The notes under the pieces are model-generated. The model worked only from the letters and a program-made list of their open reading frames with translations. It searched no databases and was not told the origin of the DNA. Shown piece by piece: positions 1 to 12,121 of a DNA stretch of 23,015 bases. Each line of letters begins with the position of its first letter. Position 1 is the first letter of the stretch. The DNA lies in the NCBI RefSeq assembly GCF_000003605.2, contig NW_003137829.1:550651-573665 (forward strand), given 5' to 3'. Made by a program: the position numbers and the translations under genes. Source of the stretch: Saccoglossus kowalevskii (taxonomy: Eukaryota > Hemichordata > Enteropneusta > Harrimaniidae).

Positions 1-195
1 ATTTAGTTTAACTCATTTTTTTATCGTGAAGGTCGAAGGTCATTTTGACGTATACAAAATATTTATTTAAAATACTTTGTCTGTTTATATAAAATTCAAA
101 CATGTGCTGCACTACCAATACCGACCTATAGCAATATTGATTGATTGAACGCCATCCCAGTGATGACATACAGGGCCTTTAATTGTGATAAAATC

Positions 196-241
196 TACTG
201 TAGAATGAAAAATAATCACTGCGTTTAACTTTAGTGGATTT
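196..241 (+). mobile_element. Half copy of the ACTGTA-type palindromic MITE
   Basis: The 46 bases starting TACTGTAGAATGA align without gaps to the left arm of the complete copy at 21776, with about 35 of 46 matches by eye, including the shared CACTG-GTTTAA core. A right end is not clear: a TTACAGT string near 386-392 is the only candidate, and its arm matches poorly. Read as a decayed or solo arm of the same family. Confidence 0.55.
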
Positions 242-948
242 TTGGGTTATTAAGCATGTTTTAAGGTAGAAGCCTACTCATAATTTTTGAGAAAGTTGGT
301 CATGAATCACATGACAATGTTTATTGGTTTATTATGTACAGCCATGTAACTATCGTAACATGAAACAGTGTTCTTTTGCATATTATTACAGTGTTATATT
401 TGAGAAATTAATCCTACTATTTTAAAAACATTTCATTTTTTGTCACTTTTCAAAACCCAATACTGGAATTAATTTAGAATAACAAAAAGAACTCCATCAG
501 TCACGATTTATAATTGTTTTATCCTATGTCACTAGCCTACAATTTGAGATATGGCATATCTTCGTCATAGGAACTAATACTAAGACAATAAAATGTACAA
601 TAGTGACAAAATGACAACTATTCACTAGTTTAAATTATTATATTCAACGTTTTTTTACATTAATATTCTTATATTGACCTGGAGTACAATTTATTGCAAA
701 CTGAATAAATTCTGAGTAGTTTCATGCATGAGTAGAATTCTACCGTAAATTCACTGATTTATAAACAAAATAATACATTCCCATGGTTAACTTAAGCGTT
801 AAGAGTCTTAAGCGAAATCAACAAAAATAAAAAAAAAATAAAAAAAAAAAATAAAAAATACAATTAGATAATTAAGCCTTATACTGTAACCAAGCTAAAG
901 ATCCTTGAAGTTACAAGAAAGTACCATTGCGGATGGACGTAGGAATGC

Positions 949-986
949 CGAACAACAAAAGATTCTGCGAACAACAAAAGATTCTG
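949..986. repeat. Perfect 19-bp tandem duplication (2 units)
   Basis: The unit CGAACAACAAAAGATTCTG occurs twice head to tail without mismatch, followed by CG that begins a third unit. This is a recent slippage or end-joining duplication within the intron; no function is implied. Confidence 0.9.
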
Positions 987-3900
987 CGTGACATTTTTAA
1001 TGTTTTGATAGCAGCCATATTGTTTGTGTGGCCATAGAATAGGATGGGTGGAGATCTTGCATAATTAGGTGCTACAATCCATACCTATAATAAAAAGACA
1101 CTCCTACTATCAACAGCGTGTTATCCAAACACTCCACATTTAAACATGGTTTCTTATCACTAAACAATGGACACACAGTTGCTTAGAACTTTTGGCGGTT
1201 CGTTGGATCCAGTACACCTTTCTACGCAGCACATAAGTAGTGTTTTTTTTTATCTGGCCATTGTTGGGTTTGTGTCAACAAAATGTTCAGTTGTAATGCC
1301 TTCAAATCCCTTTTATTAGGATTACACATTTCTTAAATTTGTTTTCTATAGAGGTTGTACCATAAAGTGGATGACAAAGACAACACTTTTAAAAGTTTTT
1401 GTTCAAATCTAAGTTAAGCCAAGGTAAATGAATTCACCAGTCACCAACTTAATTAAACCTCTATTTAAAAAAAAAAGCCATTGACATGACACAATTCATG
1501 TCGTACAGTAGTAAAAAAAAAACTGAAACCAGTCAGCCATTTTGAATCAGAAATTAACTGATGCATAACCAGGGTTATGAAATAAAACTCCAGGATTGTC
1601 TTTTTTTGAGGGTTAAACAACTCTGTGACAGTAATGGCTTTTTACACCGATTGTCAAAATGATCTATGTCTTTCTAATTCGAATATCAATGGAGCACTTC
1701 ACAACAGGTCTGCCTTTTACGCTTATTGTTCAAGGTCTGGCCTTCCAGTACACCTTTCATATTCCAGGTCTTTCCAGTATATTCCGGGATTATATGAACC
1801 CTGCATTATTATGTGTAAAATTTGATGAGAACTGGTTCCGGAATAAAAATCCTTTTTTTTTTTTTTGCATGATTTTTTTTTTAGCTTTAAAATGAACTGG
1901 AACATAAAAAAATGAAGCATGTGTAAAATTTGAGTATGATCGTCAAGACATGTCAGAGATATGGCTCTGAAAATTAAAATTAGTTTGGCTTGGTATTTAA
2001 AATGCGAACAGAGCCTAAACCATATTAGTTTTAGTTCACAAACATTTCTGTTCATAGAATCATGACCTTGTTAGGGGGCACAGACTCAACTACTTTGAAG
2101 AAAGTATTTCCAGATTATTTTCATTACAATTATGATTATCATTATTTTGTTTACTCATATGTATTTTTAATTTTACCCCTTGTTACTATACTACTACTGT
2201 ATTATTGTTATTAGAAATGTAGTTCAATTTACTTTGGGATCGATCTGGTGAATGAATATATCAATAAATCAAGCCTAGTCAAAGAAATACCCCGGAACAC
2301 TATAGTATATAGTTTATAGTAAAGTAATAGTTCTTATAAAGTAGTACACCATACGCCATAAAGTAATCTGTCATACATTTTTCAAACTGACACATTTGTA
2401 AAAAAAATAGTGATGTAAAAATAGTGACTGAATTTTAAATCACTGTTTGGGCCTAAAAAAAAATTTGAATGGTTAAAAAATGATTCAATATTTTATCGAC
2501 CAATGGTTGAGGAGAAGCATGTCAATGAAAATCCGCAATGACGCCATGAAATCAACGGCTAGAAATCATTCTCATGACTGGGTATACAACATGTATGCTT
2601 TGTGTAAATTTCACACCTTTGCTATACTTTGCGGACAGCAAACAAAGGGACAATAATAGCCACTGAAGTACGAGCCGACACAAAAAACTTAATCCTATTC
2701 TTTGTAACTGAAATAAACTAAGATACTAGTATTTTCCAAAGTTGAAAACATTGGAAACGTGAAACACTTTCTACCATACCAACAGATCCATAATGCTTCC
2801 TGGCAACACCGATGTCAGAGTCAATTTTATTAGCAAATATTGGTTTTACTGTATCTTTTTCAATGTTTACTTCAGCAGTTTGTAAATACGATACTGAATA
2901 AACCGATAGAAAATAAACCAAGTCAAAACCAGTTAAATTAATATTTGATCAAATCCGTTAACTCAAAATTGTCAGGTGAGCATAATATAATCCATTACAT
3001 GGCACATTTATGAGAAATTTGTAGTAAAACAGAAAAAAGTAGCGCCAAATCAAGCCCTGACTCTGCTAATGTACCAGATACCTAGACACCAATGTGTTGA
3101 AATATTTACAAAAGCAATCTTATACACACATTTCATATCACAGAAAAACAGAATTGACAATCAAGCTAAAATGTCCAATAGGTCAACACTTTGTTATTTA
3201 AAATTATGATGAAAGTAACAGGGAATCTCAGCTACAAATTTATCCTTGAAAAGAAAATTGAAAAAAAAAAAAAAAAAAGACACGGTTAATTATAGTTTAT
3301 ATGGTAACTGCCAATAGTTTTTGTCCAGAGGCACGATCAAATCTATGAATGCGAATTTCACGGTTGGCTAACAGAAAGCAAACCATGGGAAAAAAAAACA
3401 TTTAGTCAGATATTACAATAATACCAAAGATTTACTTTTAAATAATAACAAACTTGAACCATTTCGATTTAGAATATATTATGCAAATTTTCGGAGACTT
3501 TATGCTAATTTGTTTAGTCTTTTTTTTAGATATATCTTAAATTTAATTTAATTAAGTAGGATAAAACTTTTCTATGATGTGGAAATGGCAAAAAAAAAAA
3601 ATGAGTGATCCAGTCAAACTGACACACAATTAAGAACCTTAATTCAAAATAAATAAAAATTGGGATTTCTAGATTTTAGACTTGTGTGAGTCGTATTACA
3701 AGAAGAATCATTTCCCATTGAGTATATCATCTAAAACCTGACTGACATTTATTACAATAATAATAATAAGAGAACAACCAAAAGTGCCATATGGTACGTT
3801 AAATAAAATAAATACTCCAGTGTCAATGCCACAGCGGTTGGCAATCCGTATTGATCGAAGTGCACATGTAACTATTGCTGTGAATTGGCACAGGTAAATC

Positions 3901-4140
3901 CATGAATAGAAATATCAATCTTTAGTCACGCTACCATTATTTTGAATATTAATCCGAAGCCCTGACACCATATTCCCCTAGATATTAATTTTATCCCACG
4001 GTTAGTCATTATTAATGTGTAAATGAACAAGAGGACACAATGACAAAAAATAGGTTAAGCTTGTTTATTTTGATCAACAATTCTCAAAAGTTGAATGGCA
4101 TGTACATGAACTCTGACGATGTACCAGCAAAAAAATGAAG

Positions 4141-4352
4141 TACTGTAGAATACTTTATTTTTGCTTGGAATTTATTTTTGCTATTTTCGCTGAAGGGATG
4201 ATTCCGTGAAAATAAAATCCAGCGAATATACTTTTTTTCCTATATTTCACATTAAACTCATAAAAAATCAGTGAAAATAAATTCCAAGCAAAACGCCCAA
4301 AAAGCCTTTTCAGCAAAAATTAATTCCAGCGAAAATAAAGTATTCCACAGTA
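4141..4352. mobile_element. Full palindromic MITE, ACTGTA family, copy A (212 bp)
   Basis: The left arm begins TACTGTAGAATACTTTATTT. The reverse complement of the right arm begins TACTGTGGAATACTTTATTT. The arms stay similar for roughly 40 bases, both continuing through a GCT(T)GGAATT-type motif into TTTTTGCT. The element is flanked by TA on each side, consistent with a TA target duplication as in Tc1/mariner-type non-autonomous elements. No coding capacity. Full copies at 14700 and 21776 have practically the same length. Confidence 0.85.
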
Positions 4353-4429
4353 TCAGCAATGGATATAGAAAATACTGATTGTAAGAATTCACTCTACAAA
4401 TTACGGAAAACAAGAGGTGGCAGGTTGGA

Positions 4430-4442
4430 GGGGGGGGGGGGG
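4430..4442 (+). repeat. 13-base G homopolymer
   Basis: An uninterrupted run of 13 G. It is a probable slippage hot spot and a possible assembly or sequencing uncertainty. Confidence 0.9.
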
Positions 4443-6638
4443 TATTAAACCAAAACTACGTAGTATTCAACATTGTATGTGAGTAAGATAACAAATATCA
4501 GTGGTAACAGTTGAGACAGTTTGATAACTCTGAGAGAAACCAATAACAGTGTATATAGACTTGGAGGCTATTTAATTAACCAAGCACCATTCTAAAACAA
4601 CCTGTTCACATTACAATTATGAAAAACACAAGATGGCATAACTTTAGGCTAAAACAATCAGTTTTTGTTAAATTTTTGTTCACACAGAAAAACTACTGTA
4701 GATCTTCCAAGTTCTAAGGGGAAACAAGTCATTTACAAAGGGCCTATTTGTAATTTCCACCACTAAAAATCTTAAGTGGACTGGACCCATATAGAGTAAA
4801 CTTTTTTTTAGTTACTGTGATAAAATATTCACTGCAATTGTTGTGTATAAGGTAAAGCAATTTTCATACCCATAAATTACAGAACACAGACAGGTTAATG
4901 ATTGCAATGACTTTGCAGTCCATTTAAAGGAAACCATTAGCTGGAACAATTTAATTAAACCGACTACTAAATTATACCGTTCAACAATCAGGCTTGAGAA
5001 GCAAGTATATCTAAAGTGAGAAAACAGTGGCCAACTACAAACTGCCATACCATTTATAGTTTCATGCTGAGAACAATAATGTGTGTAACAGGTCCCTAAA
5101 ACTGGGGCGCGGATTGACACATTTTTTCCCTCCTTTGTACTGAAACCTAAGCCCCTTAAATCTGACACTTGCCATTCATGAGTAAGGGCGTAAACAACTC
5201 ATTAAGAATACTAAACCTTTTCAGGCACACCATAGTACAATTAAGTTATTAAACAGGGCTTTGTTTTTTTTTGCATCAGTTATTTCCCCCCTTATTGTCT
5301 CTGGGTTGAATTGGGAAGTGACAATTAAATGACTTAACTTCCTAACCCATTGTGGGTTTTTTTCTTTCCCACAATCGTAAAATTCAATTGGATGAAATCA
5401 CATGGGGTGACGAAACAAAGTCTACACAGGAATTTTAAAATAGAACTGTTACAAAACAACACCAATACATATGAACCATACAAAATTCCACTGCATCGCA
5501 GAGAAACTGTGTGCTTTCAACCACATACGAGACATGACTTCAGTCTAAGTTTCAAAAGGTTAAATAAGTAGAGTACATCATACTAAATCTGAAAATCTGA
5601 CATTAGGATCTAGCTGTATTTGAAGTCTGGTGGCAACCCTGGAATCTAGTGCTAAAATACCAAACATAACTGCTGCTTCGATTACACAGCGACAATAATA
5701 CCGCCAGCAAACAGAAAGCACAAAATACAACATTCCCAAGCTGTGGATTAAGTTAGTAGCATATAGTTAAAAATAGGTGTTCATCGGCATGGTGAATGAT
5801 TCTGTGGAATGCTGCGATTTACTGAGATGTGCCCCCTTGGACCATGGTACAGTACTCATCAATACTCATTCCAATAGACAAGTAACAACAATAAATCACG
5901 GCAAGAGATTTTATTATTAGGTTATATTCCATTGCACTCAATTATCGTATCATAGCGCACCAAATAATACATGTCAAAGGTCAAAATTGCCTTATGGTGA
6001 TGAGAAAAAAAAAACAGTTGAATAGTATTTTTCAAAATCCACTTTGGCCGTGACATGCAGACACTGCTGGAAAATTCAATTTTGTCACCACATAGTTTAT
6101 AAGTAGCTTTTGGGGTAGAACAACAAAGAATTCAAACCAGACTTTGACTTTGTCACCAAATAAAGGCTTGACAAGTAACAGGTGTGTGTGCTCTTGGTGA
6201 CCACTTGACAATGAAAGTGATTTTCATGAACTAGTTAGTAATTTACAACGTCCAACCAGAGAATAAGACATTTATCATTCTAAGGCAATGTGGTCCTAAC
6301 AGAATCCAATCAACTCGGAACAGAATTTCAGCATTAGAAAAACTATGCACTTTAATATTTTATAAAATACTGTTAGAAACAGTTGCCATGTTAAAGTGTC
6401 AAATTTGAAAATAACGTCACAGTGAAATTGCTTGATTCGGGAATAAAAACATATAACAAAAATTCTCAGCACGCATAGTATTTTTACCATTACAGTCAAA
6501 GCATTTGGCTCTGCTGGTGTTCACATCGTTTTACACAAGTTAAGACTGTCACAAACAAACAAAATAATACCTCAGAGCTCAATAAAAAAAAAAATGTTGT
6601 TTCCTACATAAACAAACTACAAGACGCCGAGTACATAC

Positions 6639-6815
6639 CATTCTTCCTGCCATTCACAATCAGTACGCAGACGAGAACACGGGAGAAAGTTGCTGATTTT
6701 TGTTAAAGACACGGACAGAAAGTCAATTTGAAAGCCTCCTTCTCTCGATAGCAGTCGACAGCATCTTTACAGCTACTGAATAGCCAAGTATTACTACGTA
6801 CGTAATCAATTGAAC
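6639..6815 (-). other. Candidate alternative first exon inside the RGS12 intron
   Basis: On the minus strand a less AT-rich patch of about 170 bases ends with ATG GCA GGA AGA ATG followed directly by GTATGT, a plausible donor (positions 6638-6633). The tiny frame reads MAGRM and is preceded immediately by an in-frame TGA, so the protein would start here. A 12-codon upstream frame (starting MLSTAIERRR) precedes it. The donor is phase 0, like the donor of the PDZ/PTB exon, so both could join the same downstream exon. Vertebrate RGS14 and short RGS12 forms lack PDZ/PTB; as I recall, RGS14 has a GRM motif near its N terminus. The 5' end is a guess, about 30 bases below the TATA-like box. The start context is weak (T at -3, G at +4). 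Alternatively this is unremarkable intron. Confidence 0.3.
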
Positions 6816-6842
6816 GCAAGACAATCAAACACCCCGAACCAT

Positions 6843-6852
6843 AACTTATATT
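6843..6852 (-). promoter_or_regulatory. TATA-like box above the candidate alternative exon
   Basis: The minus strand reads AATATAAGTT here, about 190 bases upstream of the MAGRM start and in a suitable place for a start site near 6815. In AT-rich DNA such strings arise often by chance, so the call depends on the downstream exon being real. Confidence 0.25.
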
Positions 6853-9132
6853 TCACTCAAGAGCGACTATAATTTTGATATCCTTTCATTCCAGGCGTCC
6901 GCTTTTTTTTGAACACAAAAGATTGCTCCGTTCAGATAGTCTTAAAAAATCTCCACCTTTATACCCAAAACAAAATGGTCTCCTTGAAAAATGTAGCGAA
7001 GTAATAGTAGAAGACGAGACACTGGTCATCCATAAACAATGTTATTGTTTTCCCAATCGTCTTTTATGCTAGATGATGAATGGCTGACAAAAAGTTTTGG
7101 ATCAGTACCAAGTCTGTATGTTGCCTTGATGTGCACGTAAACACTCCACCCCTAGGGCGTGTGCTCTCCCCTTAGGCGGGTTCCTTGCACTATTGAACCA
7201 TACATCCATCAACCAAGATGCTCGGATTCAACAGAATAATACATTTTAAGTTAACTAAACCAATTTTTAACCACTTGTTGGATTTAATACAAGACAGTAT
7301 TTGATTTGAACGCCACAATTTTTTGTATTATTCTACATTGCTTTTGTTCATTTTGAAGCAAATAAAAAAATAATTCCTCACTGTTTTTATGTTTTAATTT
7401 TTTTTATAAAACATTGCTGTCTTATGAAGGCATAAACAACTTTTTATTATGAAAATTTATAAAATATTTATGAAACATTCATCGGGAAGACTCTCAGGCT
7501 TCATTCAAATTAACAGAAGACACTTTTATTGGCTATGGAACACACAGGTCTGTGCTGGTTTATTTCATTCACTGGTCGATTTGATGCCATGTTCGCAAAA
7601 AATATTTGGTATGCATCTGCTATGGGTGTCATGATTTGTCAAGTTGTTTTCAATCACTATTTGAAATTTATAAATATTTGTTAAGAAAGTTTATATAGAA
7701 AAATAAAGTTGAATTTAGTATTGCAATGTAAGCGGACATTGATGAACTCATTTTGACACATCACTTTTGTAATCGTATATTTAGCTACATGTATTCTCCA
7801 TGATTTAATATTCAAAAACTGATAGAAAAGAAAAGAAATTTGGAATATGAATACAGACCATTTCCTCATTTCTGAGGTGTAACCAAGATACCATAAATGC
7901 AAACAAACAAGCATCTTTTAGTAATTGTACTAAGTGAAATATTCAAAATTTGACATACTCGCCATTTTTTTTTCCAATCAATAAAATATCGCCCTAAGAG
8001 TGTGTAATTTTCATCAAACATCACGACACTGATCTAAGTTTGCATTTAAGACGAGAATTTTATTGACATTATTAAACATATGTTTTATCAAAGTACAACC
8101 CAACCTATCAAATTACAATTACATTATGTTCGCACTTATATTTGTCAAATATTAACAGCTTTCAATAACTGTACTATATCACAGCTTGCACTCAAATTGA
8201 ATTTGCCCTCTGGGTAGCTCAGGAAGAACGAGGGAATATTGAAATCAAAATATGTAAAATTATTGGAGCGTAGCTTTCACATCATGCCAACTTCTGCCAG
8301 CTGATTATGTTTCATAAGGCCATGTATACCAGAAATTTTGGATTATAAACAATCTCTCAATCTTTCTCAAAATTTACCCATTTATACATATATTTTGCTT
8401 TTTGTTGTAAAATTTTTGACAAAAAATGTGTAATTTGAAAAAGTTTCATTTTTGGTGCATTTTATTTTTATATACAGAGCATGCACAGCATGAAGACTGA
8501 ACAAAAACTTTCTCTTCTGACATCAAAGTAGACAACAATTGTTATAGCAGTTTCCCAATCAGCCTGCTGAATCATGTATTTAGGCTAAATAGTTTGATGC
8601 CCTTCACTAAAACAAATGATCTACACACAGACAAAATAGAAATCAACAGGTACCATTGTATATACCTAACACATGACTTGAAATTCAACAGAGGCTACGA
8701 GGGCAAGTGCCCTACGCCCTTAAATTTTCACTACACAGTTTCAATGAGGCATTTTCAACATGCCTTGAAAATAAGTGACCTAGCATTTTCATAAGTTCAA
8801 GCCCTGCAAATACATAAAAGAATGAGCACGAAAAAATGCCAGACAACATCCCTTGATGCATGTTCATCAACCAAAGTCAAGTGCATACGGAATGGAATGA
8901 TATTATATCATAGGGGTCAGGAGAAGCCATCAAATGACAACTTTTATGAAACACCCTCAGTAAACAAGAAACTAAAGAGTAAACCATTGAATAAAGGGGG
9001 GTGGGGCAGCGTGGATCAAACAGCTTTTTGTAGCTCCAATTGTGCTTATACATTCAAGGGAACCCCTGCCAATTCCGTTTCCACACATGGTTCATCCCTA
9101 AACTAAATGTACCAACTAATTAAATAGGGGCA

Positions 9133-9200
9133 TACTGTAAAGGCATTAATTACTCACCAGGTTTTAATTTCGCTGTTTTCGCAGATAAGTGAAATTTGCT
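9133..9200 (+). mobile_element. Half copy of the ACTGTA-type MITE close to the RGS12 donor
   Basis: The bases from TACTGTAAAGG match the reverse complement of the right arm of the copy at 21776, with 33 of 38 identical by eye before a small gap; both then share TTTCGCTG. No matching second arm is found, and at the usual element length it would fall on the RGS12 exon boundary. It is a truncated copy lying about 130 bases inside the intron. Confidence 0.65.
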
Positions 9201-9321
9201 AAATTAAATCAGAATTCATTGTTTCTCTACCAAATTCATAAACTTAAAAATTAAGTAAAAAATCTCAAACATCAAAATAGAGAATTAAGTCTTTTCAAAT
9301 TTAATGCTGCTTGAGTAATTT

Positions 9322-9330
9322 ACCTACCTG
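9322..9330 (-). other. Splice donor of the RGS12 PDZ/PTB exon
   Basis: Reading the minus strand, CAG|GTAGGT follows codon 712 exactly, so the donor is phase 0. A second GT four bases further (TAG|GTAAAT) is a weaker alternative that would shift the frame. Without splicing the frame reaches TAA at 9301-9303 after eight more codons (VGKLLKQH), which look like intron rather than conserved protein. Confidence 0.75.
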
Positions 9331-11463
9331 TCTGTTCATTAGCATTTTACCATCAGAAATTATTCTTTCATCCCAGGGCTGCTGAAAGTCATTCTCTGGT
9401 ATTTCCTGAATTTGGGTACTTTGTTTTCTAACTGCCACATTGTCCAGTCTAGCATACATGGAGTGTCTGTGAATACCTGTCGGTGGTAACCCTGCTGGCA
9501 TCTGCTTTTGCTTCCCAGGTTTACTGTTTGATGCAGTGCCATGTGCAGTTTGGGGTATTTCCGCTCTATGTTGCATGTTGTTATTCGAGCTCTGCGTGCT
9601 ACTCTGGGAATCATACGATCCAGCATAGGCATGGAAGCCCAGACTAGATGTAGGTCGCGGAATGTTCTTGGGATCTGCACATACCCGTGGTGTCAGACGT
9701 GATGCCACATCATCGTTTTTCGGCGACGAGTCTGATGACATCGGCGACTTGCTTGATGTCGATGACATAGAGAAGGGAATATCCGAATGCTGGTGCATCA
9801 CATCAGCTCTTACAATCAATTTGTTCGGGGCACTAACATCTTGTCTGTACATTTGACCGTTTTTACCGATGTCAACGACCATTACTCTTTCCCCATTTCC
9901 CGATCCGTTCATTCCTTCTGTGCAGTATCCAATCCCGCTATCGCTATTACTGCTATTACTGTTGCTTCTTCTGGCAACCAATGGGAATTCTCCACCCATG
10001 TACACCTGGGCACGTTGTAACTCATTTACATACAGCCCATTATGCCTATCTTGGTATAGTTTAGCAAGGGTTTGTAAAATTGGTTTCGCTGACCGTGGAA
10101 ATTCTGCACAACCATTTGTCTCTGGATCAACGGTACACGGTACACCAAATTTTGCAGCTTTTTTAGCATGGATGTGATGTGCGCAGATTTCAGGATCGAC
10201 CATGAACACATGGCATGAGCTTCCACTTTCAACATTTGATGACATCATGTCATGATCTCCCTCAAGGCCGTGCATGGTCACAAGACCAAAAAATCGTTTA
10301 TCATCGGGGCAAACCCCGCTGAAGGCTAACTTGTCAGCAGGGTATACCACCACTGTAACACCATTGGCAGTGACCAATCGTACATCTGTGATAGTGATTT
10401 CCATCAGTACCAGGGTGTGGATGCGTTGTTCGATTCTCAGTCTTCTAACACAACCACGAATTGCTTGTAAACTAGCGTCTTTGAGGTTAGCTTCAGAGGG
10501 AATTTCTATTGATCCCAAATAACCAACAACTGCTCGCATATACAAATCATCCTCATCCAGTACTTGATCATTGTCCAATGGGACTGCAGCACTCACATGT
10601 GGCTGCAACGAAGGGTAAAGAATGCTAGAAACTTCCAAAGGTGAAAGTGGTCGGTTCATGCCTGCAGGATCAGGAGTTGATATGTAACGCCCCATTTCAA
10701 AATGCTGCTGTTGTTGTTGTTGTTGTTGATGATGTTGAACATGATATTGTTGTTGCTTGGTAATGTGTCTATCAGATTTCTTTTGCTTATTTTTCTTTAA
10801 TTTTCCACTGGGCTGTTCATCAAAGTCATTTCCATTCCACACAGTTCGTTCATACATTTTTGTTGGTTTCTTTAGAAATATTTCAAGTTTTCTACCAGAC
10901 GTATTAAATGGACTAAGATGCCCTGGAGCAAATTTTGAATTCAGTTCACCTATATCCTCATCATCATCTTCCTCCTCCTCATCAACAGCTTCTGAAGATA
11001 TCGGACAACTTCCAAACAAAGTGCCTCGGAACAAATCTTCTACGACTTTATCAACCCGACTTGCGTTATTATGATCATTGGTGGGAGTGGGTGGTGTCCG
11101 TGATTTTATCCTCGGATGGGACCTCGGTCGCGGTCGACTGGCGACGTACTGGTCGTCAGATGAGTCGCTATCAAGGCGTGGTTTTTCAGCGATTGTCAGT
11201 CTCATTACGCCGGTAGATGTCCCGATAAACTTCACCACCTGCTCATGCGACAATTTCGCAACGTTTTCTCCGTTCACAGCCATGACAAAGTCGCCGGATT
11301 TCAACCCCGCGAATTCTGCGGGGCTACCACTAATTATGCAACTCAAAACACACGGCGACTGTCCAGACAGAGTGAAGCCATACCCTGTTCGCCCTCTCGC
11401 AACTTCGACAGTTTTCAAGTTCGACATTATCTGGCGTTTCTTTTTACGCCTTGGTTGATGCAT
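9328..11463 (-). CDS. RGS12: RGS12 homologue, large PDZ + PTB coding exon (5' part of gene)
   Basis: This exon encodes 712 residues of a regulator-of-G-protein-signalling scaffold. Residues about 18-95 are a PDZ domain with carboxylate-binding loop GYGF at 27-30 and the family-typical stretch VEVARGRTGYGFTLSGQ. Residues about 308-470 are a PTB domain containing VVGYLGSIEIP, SLQAIRGC, PADKLAFSGVCPDDKRFFGL and CHVFMVDPE. After it comes SNSDSGIG (506-512) and then RVMVVDIG (526-533), blocks also present in vertebrate RGS12. The linker has an acidic run (161-170) and a polyQ run (246-253); the tail is rich in Ser, Asn and Gln. In the family, PDZ and PTB bind receptors and phosphotyrosine partners, while the RGS, RBD and GoLoco domains lie downstream; none of those is visible here. 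The chosen ATG has A at -3. The frame is open for 21 codons above it and then reaches TGA at 11527-11529. Met13 is a possible alternative start that would skip the basic RRKKKR patch. The exon ends in phase 0 at CAG|GTAGGT; eight further in-frame codons then a stop lie in the intron. Confidence 0.93.
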
Positions 11464-12050
11464 CTTGACTTGTGCACTCTCCGGTTCATATAACCAATAT
11501 TCCCCAGTGCCAAGACAGGTGGAAATTCACAATAATAAAAGTTTGTCCTCAGATGTAACGTGAGTCGTTAGCGGTGTTCACAACAGCAGGTCATCGGCGA
11601 TTCGAGGTATGACATGCCCATAATCATTCACAAAACGTTCTTGGAAACCACACCAGACTAACTAATAACAAGTATATTCCATTATGAATTCGCGATCTCC
11701 GTCAACAACAACCCCACGTTAACGTCATCACAGTGAACCGCGACTTCAAAAATCACAACAACTCGCCTCCACACGATCGTGGCTGCTGTACTTACTCATA
11801 GTGGTATTACGGGGAGTTTTTCACACCTTAGATTGAGTTGGCGCCCAATATATTCCTAACACCGTCTTCAATTAACACTTATAATGTCCTGATAGTTACG
11901 ATCACCGATTGTACCCAAATCGCCTCAGTTACCATAGAAAAACACTAACAAATTCCCGACGATTTCAAGCGAAATTTGAAGGCCAGATAAACATGGACGA
12001 CAACGGTTGTGTCACGTGACCAACCGCTTGTAATTGATTGGGCAACGACT
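11464..12050 (-). promoter_or_regulatory. Probable 5'UTR and promoter of the long RGS12 transcript
   Basis: This stretch lies directly upstream of the RGS12 start and is visibly less AT-rich than its surroundings. It contains GTCACGTGAC at 12011-12020, a palindromic USF/MITF-type E-box, and a CCAAT box on the minus strand at 12041-12037, 17 bases from the E-box. Transcription would then begin somewhere below about 11980. A donor-like TGA|GTAAGT on the minus strand at 11795 could mark a small 5'UTR intron, but I could not place a convincing acceptor. The exact start site is not determinable. Confidence 0.45.
12011..12020. promoter_or_regulatory. Palindromic E-box GTCACGTGAC
   Basis: This is a perfect 10-bp palindrome matching the USF/TFE3/MITF class of bHLH-zipper sites, 548 bases above the RGS12 ATG, with an inverted CCAAT box (12037-12041) next to it. 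This pairing is common in TATA-less animal promoters. Binding is inferred only from the match. Confidence 0.45.
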
Positions 12051-12121
12051 GAGGAATTTGTGGCTATTCAAATTGGGACGTGACACTATTGTCATGCAAA
12101 AACATTAAATAATGGAACGCA

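Larger units (their letters stand above)
1..9327 (-). other. Intron following the RGS12 PDZ/PTB exon (left end outside window)
   Basis: No open frame in this 9.3 kb resembles the RGS, Ras-binding or GoLoco domains that should follow in RGS12, so the whole stretch is interpreted as one long intron running off the left edge. It is AT-rich with many A and T runs (an A-rich block at about 826-859, an 18-base A run near 3261-3279, a 13-base G run at 4430-4442). It contains a full MITE at 4141, half MITE copies at 196 and 9133, a 19-bp tandem duplication at 949, and a candidate internal first exon at 6639. Apart from these I see nothing gene-like; open frames of 60-118 codons on either strand lack domain signatures and look like chance. 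Confidence 0.6.

Noticed and set aside
4812-5168. 118-codon minus-strand frame inside the intron, a candidate RGS12 downstream exon
   Set aside because: No RGS, RBD or GoLoco signature and no flanking splice sites in suitable places.
5349-5375. Hairpin ATTGTGGG / CCCACAAT with an 11-base T-rich loop
   Set aside because: An 8-bp stem with no further context is expected by chance; it is not a histone-type or bacterial terminator.
8822-9106. 94-codon plus-strand frame starting MSTKKCQ
   Set aside because: No domain or compositional support; it lies inside the RGS12 intron on the opposite strand.
9301-9327. In-frame extension of the RGS12 exon to a stop (eight extra codons), giving a PDZ+PTB-only protein
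   Set aside because: It follows a good phase-0 donor, the codons are not family-like, and no polyadenylation signal was seen just below it.
9662-11493. Several plus-strand and other-frame open frames over the RGS12 exon
   Set aside because: They are shadows of the conserved minus-strand reading frame.
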